Under the pieces are notes generated by a model. The model was given only the letters and a program-made list of their open reading frames with translations. It was not told the DNA's origin and did no database searches. Shown piece after piece: positions 34,374-46,000 of a DNA stretch of 64,000 nucleotides (positions are counted from its first letter, which is position 1; every line of letters starts with the position of its first letter). A program made the position numbers and the translations under genes. This stretch comes from Takakia lepidozioides (taxonomy: Eukaryota > Streptophyta > Takakiopsida > Takakiales > Takakiaceae): assembly GCA_030704615.1 (NCBI GenBank), contig CM060732.1:24364001-24428000 (forward strand). Direction: 5' to 3'.

Positions 34374-37300
34374 CTAGGGGAACAAGGGTTGCTGGAGAAG
34401 TCCAGTGTCTTCAGGACAGCCCATCATCAAATTTAAGTTCTGCAAAGCTTGGCCAGAAGCCCCCTTCACCAAATTGTCAATCTGCACCCACCCACATTCA
34501 ATTTATATTCTTTCATATTTCAGTCCAGGTGCACATTGTTCCCAAGTTAAGTGTTAACTGGATTGTAAGTAGTACATCTAGCATATAACATGGATCTGTC
34601 TTTGATTGTCTTGTTCCATTTTGTCTCTTCAAAGCCAAGCTAAACCTCTCACTGTTATTCTCTACTCACGCCTCTCTCTATCTTCTAGGTCTTCTCTTTC
34701 TCATGCACTGGAAACTAAATACAGAATGCCGCCTTTACTGCAGATGTCTTGCTCCCGGCTAGTAAAACTACAGGTAAACATAGTACTACGCATGTTATCT
34801 AGTAGGGTTGCATGCAACCCAGGCCATTATAGTCAACAAAAGCTTGCTAATGAGCATATCAAACACAAGGCATGATTGGGTGGATAGCAACTTTGGCCAT
34901 TATAGTCAACAAAATCTTGGCTGTAATGAGCATATCAAACAAAAGGCATGATTGGGTGGATAGCAACTTACCACAGAGATAACGATAGCCCTGCCTGAAA
35001 TGCGATCTTCAAAGACGTTCACCAGACAGTAGTTTGAGCCACGCACATGACGTGTCTGTGGTGCCAACCCCTTCGGTAGCACCACCACAAACTCTTCATC
35101 CTGCACCACCAAAAATATACTTTTCCCCACTTACTGTACTCACCACTGTAGTACACACTACACACCCCAAATTTTCTCAAATTCGCTATCCCCTGAAGCT
35201 CACTCTCTCTTTCTCACACACACAACCTGGAAGGCCAGAACAGAATCTAGTGAACCCCCTGCCTTTCTCCCCCCTCCCTCAGGTTTTCTGGTCTGTCCAA
35301 TCTGGGCAAGGAATGTATGGCTACATGGCTACAGCCAGGAACTAAAGATGCATCTCTCTATCTGTGGACAAAACAAATTTCTGCTTCTTCTCATGTATTT
35401 CGTCCTACAGGAGACATTTCAAACCTGTCAAACACAACCTTGGCAAGCCAAGAATGCCCCAACAAGGTTAAGCAGGGCGGCAGCCCAATTAGGTGGGAGT
35501 GACTCAGATAACAAAGTTCCAAGAAAAAGGAGGCTCCCAGTAAAAGGAGAAACAGGCAGACAACCAACAGCTAGCGGCACACCAACAGACAACCTACACC
35601 AACAGCTAGCAGCCAAATCGCCAGATGTACTCCAAACCCTCTCAGCAAGTAGTTAGAAAGTTTCTTTCATCCTGAAATATCATAAACCAAAGACAACCTT
35701 GACAAGCCAAGCGATACTGACGCTGACAAGGCCCGTGGACAGAGAAGTACACCAAGTGCAGACAATCAGGGGAGAGTGGTCGAGCTTACCATCATGAAGA
35801 GAAAAGCAACCATGACAAAAAGGGTAGAAGAGGCACATGCCGCAAGAACAAGCACCCATGCCCACAATGCACAAGATGGCTGCTGAGGCAAAGACTTGGG
35901 TGGTAGTACTGTGCTACCTACCAGTGGACTGATTCAGGACACTGCAGAATACATGTCGACAAAAAGGGTAGAAGAGGCACATGCCGCAAGAACAAGCACC
36001 CATGCCCACAATGCACAAGATGGCTGCTGAGGCAAAGACTTGGGTGGTAGTACTGTGCTACCTACTAGTGGACTGATTCAGGACACTGCAGAATACACGT
36101 CGTTCGCACTCAAACACAAAAAAGTAGTCATCACTAGGTGATAACTCCAAGGACAGCCTAAAAGGTCTGAAGGTCAGGGACAAGGAGGCCCTTACACGAT
36201 ATCGGCTGGAGAGGCGCTGATGCAAATCATTCACCGTTACGCCCGCCTTCATTACTACGAACATAGTCGACATCATACCTCGACTCTGTTGGAACACAGC
36301 CATGGCTGTAATATCAGACACACACTTCTACATCCTTCACCCCTCTACCAGACTGCCGGATATGAAAACATCATTCTGGAATCTGTTGGGCTAGAGCTCA
36401 CTGTCTGTATGCAACAAAATGCATCCACAAATTACCATGGGTATCAAATTCGGAGTGAAGCTGATAGTGACTTCAGATCCAACAGCATCACGAAGTCCTT
36501 GCTCAATTTCAGGTACTGCATGCCACACAGATCATAGCCTGCAAACCTTAACCATCCAAGTACACTAGGCCCTCTGGGGGATAAAGAAACAGAACACAAA
36601 AACAAAATGTGCGCATACAAGGGTACATATTGTGGTGTTAAGGGCTTCACAAACAACCTCCAGTTCTCAAAACAAATGCAACTAGTGGGGGATCCGAACT
36701 GTACCATGGCGGTGCTTTGTGATCCCATAAGGATGGATACCCTCCGTAATTTCAGCGTACAGATTAGCCTCCTTGGCAGAACGGCCTGATGGTAGCAATA
36801 ATCACACCACCGCCACCATAATTATACAAACTTACTAAAACTATCAGAAGGCACGACCTAATATTTAATCTCTTAGCTCTCGTAACCCAACCTACTGAAT
36901 GGCTTTCCTCTTGGACAAGTGTCACCTCAACACAACACAGCCAAAAAGAGAGCAAATACCTGCCCCACTCACACCCGATTTTGCGTCGATGATAATATTG
37001 TCTTTCTCAATCAGTCCAGCCTAGAAAAGCCTCCAGGATGTTAGAGATCTACAGATACCTAACGTGCTATCCTAAAACTGTGAAATACGCTGGAAGAATC
37101 ATGCAAGGAGGTGTGCATCATAGGTCAGGGTATTCGCAAGGAAATCAAGATAGTGAGATCCCTTCAGTGTTGAATGAATCCCCTATATGAGTCCAGATGC
37201 TTTCTCTGTCTCGAACAAACTTAAGTTGCAAATCCAAGCATATTGAGGAACAACTAAGACCACAACTACCACGATCAGAATAAGGCGACAATCAGGAGTA

Positions 37301-40300
37301 GTGAATAATGAGTACACTCTGATCTTGTGGGACAGATTGTACTCATAAGACGTCGTTTGCCGTAGCCTTGTGGCCATTGACCCCGCGCCCAGTTTGAGCG
37401 GGATCTTGTGGGACAGAAATGAAAATCAACAGCATCACCACACAGGGCACTTGTTCAGAGAGCCACACCTCTAGCAAGGGGATAAGTGGAAGTTGGATAG
37501 ATGTGGGGTAGCAACCCGGATTTGCTACCAGTCGTGCCGTGCAAATCTCTTCTCGCCTTATTTCTGTGAGCCCATACACTGCCTCCTTCTGCCCACCATA
37601 CCAACACAATCCAGTACCATCTCGGAATCTTTGTCAACACATGGACTACTTACATTAATGCTCCGTCTGCTTCTCTCTCTTCCCCACTTCTAATTCTTCT
37701 CGTGTGGACCCTGATAGGATGGAAACCTTCACATGCCCCTCTTGATAAAATTGAAGATGGTGCAAGGCGGTGACTGTGGAATAAATGGGACAGGGGGGAA
37801 CCTGGAGCTGAGGTGCACGATGGGCTCCATTGTACCACTCTTCATACACTTTGATATCACGCAGTCGGAAGTCCTGCATTTCCGTATCCACCATTCAAGG
37901 ACATTATATACCTGCTACACTTCCAGATATAACTTCTCATTAAGTTCCCATGTGGAGACTACACAATTAGGCAGTCGACAAGATTCGACACAGTACTACA
38001 TATAACAAGACCACTAACGCAGATAAAAGTTTGAAAAATGGGTCATATACTCCTCTACATTGGAACCTGAGAGCCCCATGTTCTATACATGGAAGAATAC
38101 TTCTAGATTCACAAGTCTTCCTACATAAAAAAGACATCAACATGAAAGGATTGTGCAAGGCATACCGCTGAAAGATCAACCACCTTCAGATCTGTTGGCA
38201 GAGCCGCAATAATCTCCTGCACAGGAGGAACATCTCCATAAGCATTCAACCCACACACAAGGATGGCATGCTCCATACATTCAAATGCATTGGGCTAATT
38301 TTGAAGCAGAATTACATTGGTATCAGGGAAATTTATAATTTTAGGATTATTATGATCAAAGACCCCTTAAACATGCTGCGATTATTTCTGAAGATCCAAT
38401 AGAGTGGAGAGAACATGCCCTGTACTTAACTGTTGTGCCCTTGGAAATGACCATCACTGCAACCAACATGCAGCATCGGCAGGTGATTATAGCTCAGGGT
38501 AGGAGAGGAATGCAACAGTTCTGATCTTACCTGTGTCGTCCCGTGAGGCAGACAGCAGAACACTGCATCAGTCTTAGAGAAGTCAGCATCCTTGACTGCC
38601 ACCAAATCTGGCAATTCCTGAATTCAGCACCAGATAAAATATTGTAACAGCATTACCAGAAAAATTATCTGTGCACATAGTCCTCTATGGCCTTTCTCTT
38701 ACTTATCAAAACTGAAGCCTCTTCAGCTCAGAAGGGTCAACAGGAAAGGTGGCACACCTGAGAGATCAAATGGGGGAAGACGGATGCAAGTGACTGCCCG
38801 GCCCTGCGATCAGCTGTCATCATCGTCACTTTAAAAAAGGGATGCGTTGCCAGCAAGCGCACTATCTGTCCAACACCCACAATGTCAACATCAGTACATA
38901 CAGGCAGGGTTGCTTCAGAAAGACAGTTGGCACTCAATTATCTTTAACAGGCTTGTTGTCAGAGCAATGGCAATATCAGGCTGCACATACTCTGGTCAGC
39001 TGAAACCCTGTCCGTGAGAATCACGACATGTCACACCTCTGCTACTCTCTCACAGTTCTCTCCCTGCTCACTAGGAAGCCTATTGCCATGGTGGACATGA
39101 TATGGGAGTAGATGAATGTCTATGTGACTAAATGCCGGCCTTGTGACCTCTATGTTTGTTTTGACCTGAAGCACTCTGCTTTAGGTAAGGTAGTACATTG
39201 GATTTAGCTGGAGAGTACCGGGCCTCTTCCTCTTTACACTATATCTAAGTGGGCCATTCCCTGCAGCTCCTTTGGTGTGCTGATCTCTGAATGGTAAAAA
39301 GCGGATCCCTACTCCTTGGGGGCAGCCCCTCGCTCAAAGTGGGAAGTTGCATGCTCTGTCTTGCATGCTTGGCAGGGCTAGGGTTTTCCCTTGTGTTTAA
39401 TCGTCTAGCCTGCAAAATATGAAAATTTCTGTGAAAATGTTCTGGATACTGTCCTACTCCCCAGGGTGATTCCTGGGAACTGGTCACGTTATGCCAAATC
39501 TAGAGCTTCATGTTTAGTTTTTGGGGTGAATCCCAGGATGGACGATGTGTCCTTTAAAACTACTTGCTCAAATTTAGGCTTGAAACATGTGGCTGACGGC
39601 ACCATCTTGAGACTTGGTATCATGACATCAGAGATGCATTGAAGGTGACAATGTCTAAGAATGCTCCAAGTAGAGATTCACTTGAAATCAATCTCAGAGA
39701 AGTTCGACCATTGACTAGTTGGAGAGCAATCTTAGACATAGGTAATTCAAAAGGGGCGCTCAGGGAGGACAGTCAAGGATGGGGACTTTACACTGAAAGT
39801 TTCCAATCTGTTTGAAGCCCTGGAAGAGGTTGCCACAGAAGAAGCAGACATGCCTTCGCGTGCAGGGATTGATCAACGCGTAAATGAAGGATATGGCATA
39901 CTCAATGGCATGCCAATCCTCAAAGTCTACACGCGACGATGAAAGCCTACACGCGATCAAACAGACCCACCAATGCAGAATTGCAGGATGTCTAGGAGCA
40001 TTCAAAAGACACCTAGATATCAGACAATTCGTATGCATAAAGCTCGTCTGTGAGCTGGGCAACTTGATCTTCTGTGGGCTAACTAACCAAAAGGAAACAA
40101 TATGAAGTGGGACAACTTCTTCGAGCAAATGGCATTCACATTTGTGCTGGGCAGGAGACATGGGAAACCCCTGACAAGCTAATTTGGGATATCATTGGCT
40201 ATAAATGGTTTGGTAAGATGTGTGCCCTCAAGGTGGCCTCCGTAATAGGATTCTTTGTCTGTGATTTCTTGTGATAATTGTGAAATTATCAGCAAGGAAC

Positions 40301-41856
40301 TTCAGTATGAACCTAGTATCTGGAAGAGACAAATTGAAGGGCGGCGTAAGGGCTAAGGACCTCTTTATGGGTTGTGTCTACGCCTACCAAGGAGTGTTGA
40401 GGCAGACAAAGCCTTTGAAGAAGTCAAGCTGGACTGTGCTAAGTTCCTCACAACCATGGCCATGTGGTCTTGTTAGGTGAATCAATGGCCGGGTGGACAA
40501 CGGTCTACAACAAGATGTCACAGGGCTTTTTGGTGAGGATGAGACAAGACTTACCAATTTGCTGGTAGAAAATTCAGCTTCTGACCTTGAACAATAGGTC
40601 CATAGAAGACCTTTGCAGTGGACTCGTGAAAAAGCCCAAACTGGGGAACGGTCCATTGTGGATTATCTTGTAGTGTTCCCCCAGTGTTGGTTGATAGAAC
40701 CGATATTGGTTCTTCTGACCACTTTCTTGTCTGGACTGGGATCAAAAGGTGTATTCTTGACACCAAGAGATCTGTGCAACGTTCATTTCGAAAGTGGCGC
40801 CCAGACAGATATGTCCAGACCTTAAATGAGGCTCTCTCACACTTTATCCAATCACTCCAAGACCTCTCTTCCTGCTTAGGTGATGCAAGAAGCAAAGATG
40901 AACGAGCTGTGGATTCCTGGGAGACTTTCGCACCTCTGCTGCTGATAAGATCCTTGGGATGGAATTAATTGTCCGCAATAGAGGAGTAAATTGGTGGACC
41001 AATGAGATCAAGCTCAAGATTGCTGAGAGTCGGGCGCTTTATATGGACTGCTGTAGTCAAAGACTGTCCGATGAAAATGAAGCTAGGCATAAAACTTCCT
41101 GAACTTGTTTCCAGTCTGTGACATGGGCAAGGACCTTAAGGATGATCTCAAAGTCCTTTCTACCCTCGAAAATCAGGGCAGGAAGCCTACCTTTGAACAA
41201 TAAACAGATGCAGGGAAGAAGAGTAATTGCCCGATATGTGGGCAGCCTGAAGACAATATCCACTTTCTGATACAGTGTCCCGGATATTGTCACCAGAGAG
41301 TGACCCTCTTCAGGACAATCAAGAACATTGGCCCTGTCCAACTTTCAATTCTTGAGCCTGAGCCTAAAGCCCTGGCCTGTTGGGGTCTAATTGCTGGCAC
41401 AGCAGGTTGATGCTTGTGTGAATGGCGTTCTAGAGGATATCTGGAACACCCGAACGAATTGTCTCTATCAAGGTAAGTCCGGAGTGAGCCCCTCACAAAG
41501 GTCGTATGTGCTCCCTTTTGTTCCGTCCAACTGGGCGCGGGGTATATGGCCACAAGGCTTACGGCCTCTTATGAGTACATTCTCTCTCACAGTCATACCT
41601 CGGATCCGGTGTAGCCACTGGCACCCAAAACGCCCACTCGCACAGTGTCACCGGGCTTCAAATTTGTCTCTACAGCTTCCTGCCTTCTAGGCGCAGAAGT
41701 GACAGTCATGGACGGCCCCTGCCGCTTGCAACCTTTCAAAGAAGCACATTCCACCATATTTCCTGCAAATGCTGACTTCACAGCTCCCCCGACACCAGCG
41801 TACACAATTGACGATGCCATCCTTCCTAATACCAAACACGCCTCCAAATCTCTCAC
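34374..41856 (-). CDS. argC: N-acetyl-gamma-glutamyl-phosphate reductase, plastid (arginine biosynthesis)
   Basis: Exons (minus): 41599-41856, 38758-38865, 38531-38617, 38166-38216, 37802-37873, 37469-37588, 36960-37020, 36705-36785, 36436-36515, 36196-36285, 34972-35100, 34374-34481. All phases agree: 414 residues, against about 400 for plant ArgC. It reduces N-acetylglutamyl phosphate to the semialdehyde with NADPH, the third step of arginine synthesis. The nucleotide-binding motif [12 protein letters not shown] closes exon 1. The catalytic Cys is in ANPGCYPTS (about residue 218), and [18 protein letters not shown] and KHRHVPEIEQ follow. [16 protein letters not shown] and [12 protein letters not shown] complete the C-terminal domain. 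The first 65 or so residues look like a plastid transit peptide; a second Met at residue 13 is an alternative start. Intron 1 (2.7 kb) contains a LINE remnant. Confidence 0.96.
34824..34970. repeat. 73-bp tandem duplication at the 5' splice site of argC intron 11
   Basis: CCATTATAGTCAACAAAA...GGTGGATAGCAACTT occurs twice, at 34824 and 34897. The copy next to the exon carries the functional donor at 34971; the distal copy reads TTTGG where the donor would be. Confidence 0.85.
35817..36108. repeat. 144-bp tandem duplication in argC intron 10
   Basis: AAAAAGGGTAGAAGAGGCAC through to GCAGAATACATGTCG occurs twice with period 144 (AGGGTA at 35821 and 35965), with few mismatches. Confidence 0.9.
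37339..37410 (-). repeat. LINE-tail-like repeat, copy in an argC intron
   Basis: On the minus strand it reads ACTGGGCGCGGGGT then ATGGCCACAAGGCTACGGC and TCTTATGAGTAC. The same sequence is found at 41530-41578 and 43425-43470. Here it lies between argC exons 6 and 7. Confidence 0.65.
40270..41580 (+). mobile_element. LINE ORF2 remnant in argC intron 1 (endonuclease and C-terminal zinc finger, RT deleted)
   Basis: On the plus strand, antisense to argC, the endonuclease reads [25 protein letters not shown] and [16 protein letters not shown], with frameshifts (about 40450-40800). Only about 400 bp later comes the C-terminal zinc finger [20 protein letters not shown] (about 41228-41290) of LINE reverse transcriptases (zf-RVT). 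The reverse transcriptase core is therefore missing. A tail segment (41530-41578) recurs at 37.3 and 43.4 kb. The remnant ends about 20 bp from the exon 1 donor of argC at 41598. Confidence 0.75.
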
Positions 41857-43069
41857 TCACTCTCTCTCTCTCTCTCTCTCATACAACGACAAGTACACAG
41901 CAGCGGAGTCTCGCCGCGTCTACAGCCCAGGCCCAGTCTAAAAATGGCAATCTGAAATTGTGAAAAAATACCAAAATGTCCAAATATGTAGAAAAAATGC
42001 CTAAATTGTATTGTTTAAAGTCCAATAAAAAGGCAAAAATGCCTACAATTTAGAATTTCATGTCCACACAACTACATCTCAGAGAATGTTAAGGTCAAGA
42101 ACATCATCATCCTCGATATCGTCAACCTCTTTTCTGACATCTAGCACATCCTTCAAAGGTCGATTGGGTTAAAATGATGCAATGCATTGAGGAGCTTGCA
42201 CCACCTTGAATCTGCATTTTCTCAATTGCAATCCCCTACTCCCTGTGACATGAGTTCAGTCCCATTCAGCAAAGTTGCTCCAAAGCAGCTAATTCGCATT
42301 GGCAACAAATATACAAAAACCTCTGTAACGCGTAACATTATAAACAGATACAGCAGAAAGGAATTGCAACATTAAGAAAATGCAATTGGAGCTGCATTGT
42401 TAGTGCTTACAGGGGTGTGTCCATATGTCCATACCAATGCTCTCCGAGGCTTTGAACAAGCATCATACGATGACTCTCTGCACCGTGGAGTCAATTCCAG
42501 TTGTATCAATTCAGCTACAGGGTTATTATGAGTACAACAAGACCAAGAAACTTGGCCAATCAAAAGATAGTCAGCCAATGTGGTCTGTGGTGTTCTTCAG
42601 CTACATTTCTCCATCTATCACCCACCCCTTTAGAGGGTGATACCGAATTGGTGAAGAGTAAAGCAACTGGTGACAAGCTCAGCACCAGTACACCAGATGT
42701 GTCCATGCCTACGAGTGATGACTTCAGTTTCTGTTTTGAATTCCCCATTCGCCCCTAAGATGGCATTGGGGTAATTTAACAGAGAACTAAACAGAACTAT
42801 GTACATTTATCAATTAGAGAAGCCACCGATAATCTCTGAAGAAGAGTTTTGTATCTTCTATGTCTGTAACAATTAGGACATATCAATGTTCGAGGGGGTG
42901 GAGAGCTTGTTCCGGTACTCCACCAACTCTTTTGCCACAGCAACCTTATTATACCGTTGTGCCTGTTCAATGCCACACAATTTTCACGTTCTTAGTATGG
43001 AAAGCTCAAGAGGTGGTGTGGCCTAACTACTTAATAATGTCTCCAAGGGGGCTGTGCAGCTTGTGGACA

Positions 43070-46000
43070 CTAGAAAGCTTCATTCACCTGGAGGATAAGC
43101 TGCTCCACAAAATTGGTTTTGTCCACTGGGAAATCTGGTACCGACAGCAGCTCAAATAGCTGCAAACCACCAATCAACTAAACTTGTGAGATCTTTACCT
43201 CTCTGCCACCGGGCTAAGTGGGGCAGCTATAGTGTTCTATCAAGCCACCACCGCCAGTACAAGTAATCAGGGATACAAGGGCCCACCGAGGGAAAACAAC
43301 CTGGTTCAGTATTATATCCATTATAAGATGTAATTCACAATGAACCTCATGTGTCGAACAGCTGACAGTGCCCCTTGACAGCAAATTATCAGTTGCCATG
43401 ACTTTAGTCCACCCAAACTCGTGCCGGGTCTATGGCCACAAGGCTACAGCAAACAACGTCTTATGAGTACCTTCTTTCTCTCTCTCTACAATATGCATAG
43501 ATGTATGTAGATATATTTTTCAAGGGGGGAACACAACCCTTCAGACCTAACTGAAGCGAGCAGTACAGATATCTCTTGGCATGTCTAGTCTTCTATTCTG
43601 GCTGATCAAATTGACTAAATTATCTCAATAACTCAGAAGACTCATGTTACAGGCATGGAACATACATAGGTGCACCATGTCACACAGGGTGAATGATTAG
43701 GGTTACAAACCTTTTGCGTATCGGATGGCTTGGAGATACGAAGTGCTCTGATGACAGAAAGAAGGAAGGCAACAACATGGGACTGATCTTGGTGAGAGCC
43801 TAAAGGTGTCACCACCACAACCCGTCGCATCCTGCGACCTTGCTCTAATAGCCCACTCCCAACATCATTTGAAGATACCACCACACTTGCTGACTCTAAT
43901 TTGTCACTAAGGAGAGGCCTCCTCTCAGCTATGTCATTCTGTTTCTCTATACTAATTTCTGTACTCTTGCGCTTGCCATCAACCCTTTCCTCCGCAACAT
44001 CTGTGCCTGTAGTGGGAACTTGCTGAAGAGTTATCACTTCCATGGGAGGTGTAAGCAGCACATCAGGAGCTCTCCCGTCTGTGCTGCCACCCTCAACGGC
44101 AGGTTGGACCTGCCTGGGCGGGGAGGTCACCTCAGTATTTGGAGATGCAACCTCTGTGGTAGAATCAGAAGCAGAGGACGATGAGGAGAGGGAGGCAGAG
44201 GAGAGGGAGTCAGATGGAGGAAGACGCCGTCGGCGCTTTCGTCCACGTAGCAAGGGACCACCAGGCCCTTCCAGCCATGCCTCGTCTGCACCACCATCAC
44301 TCTTCTCCTGCCGATATGGATTCCCGAACATGGTACGCTGTTGCTTGCTCCTGTCTGGATCTTCTGCCTGCAGCAGTTTCATTCCAGAGTGGCTCAGCTA
44401 TAATCCTACTTTCCATGCAACACAGGCAAAACTGGCAGGACAGAGTATAAAGAACTCACAAATGGATTGCGGGGAGGTTGCTGCTTCAGAAGTGCATCGT
44501 TGAAATCACCCATCTGCTCCATCACCATACACATGTGAGAAATACAGAAGCTCATGTATTTCAAAAGTAACATAAAGAATGTGGGAATAGGCATGCGTGT
44601 GCCAAGGGACTTGGATGACATTCAGATGGGCACAAGCTCTCAACAAATGCCTTTGACGTTTACAGCTTGATAAGGCTCAGAAGTTTCAACTCCAGCACTA
44701 AGCTGGGGCCGCTAACAGACTGCCAACTGCCTACACAAGATAAGCACCATTTTCAGATGCTACTGTTAGAAAGGTCGAAAAGCTCCATCAGGGACAGAGA
44801 CTGTTCATGACAAGGGAAGCCCTTGACGGATGCATGCAGACACGCTCGCACCTTCTCAATAGGAAGTGAATGCCGGGCATCATCCTCATCCTTAGCAGCC
44901 AGGCGTGCAGCGAGGTTGTTAATACTGGACTTGTTGGTTTTGCCACTCTCTCTTTCACTCCTACGACTTTGCCGCACATCCATAGCCAATGCCACACGGA
45001 TTGGGAGGTACCGTAGTTGTCTGCACCATCCATGCCATACGACACATTGACCTCCAATATTCTGTAAGCTGCGCCAAAGTGAGACAATAATCCCACCACC
45101 AAGACACAAAAGACAAGCATGTGCAATATTGCTTTAAGTGCGATATAGAGGGAAGGCCAGCAGCAGATAGAGCGAACCTGAGTAGCTGGTCACGTGGTAC
45201 ATCAAATGGGTTTTTGAAAATAGATACATCTTTCATGATGCCAGAAGTAACAAAAGAGGTGGTTGTTTCTGGAGCAGACATTCCCAGAGCAGGTGCATAG
45301 ACAGTAGGAGCCACAAATGGTGGCACCACATGGGCTGGAGATGGGCCTGACGGCAGCAGCGACTCCCAGCCCAGCTTCCGCCCTGCGACCTGCTCACCAT
45401 GCCCCAATCCCCGGTGTGGTGCTGCAAAACTTGTGCTGCTGGGGAACCCAGGTGGGGCCTCTGCGCCGGCAGGTGGGAGCTGTGGTAAGGTTCTTCCCAA
45501 TCCACGACTCCTGCTGCTTGTCCCTGATCCTTGCTGTTCTGTCTGCAGATGCACAGATATATTGCAGTTACTAACATGCTTGCAAACCACCCTTATTGCC
45601 AGCCTGGTAGAACATAAAGAAGCATTAAACTAATGGAAGACCTTGGGAACAGAACCAACATGCGACTTTGGCGTACAGTTGCCTATTACAGGTCCCAAGT
45701 CCCTCATCAGAATCATTGACTTGATGGGTCAATGATGGCTGGAGGATCAACTTTGTTGACAAGTAAGCAGAAGACACGTGGGTCGGCCTAGGATGACCCT
45801 CCGGTTACTAGAGTGAATGAAAAGACAAACGCGAGCTAATGGGAAGGAGACATCTCACTGGGTTGTCAATCGAACTGGGAGCTATTTTACCTGGATACGT
45901 GACATGTCAGTCTCAAGAATTTCCTTGGCTTGCAACTTCAAGCGTTTCAATTGAGTACCAACAAATCCCGCAACCAATGAACTCTCCATGGAGTCAGGAA

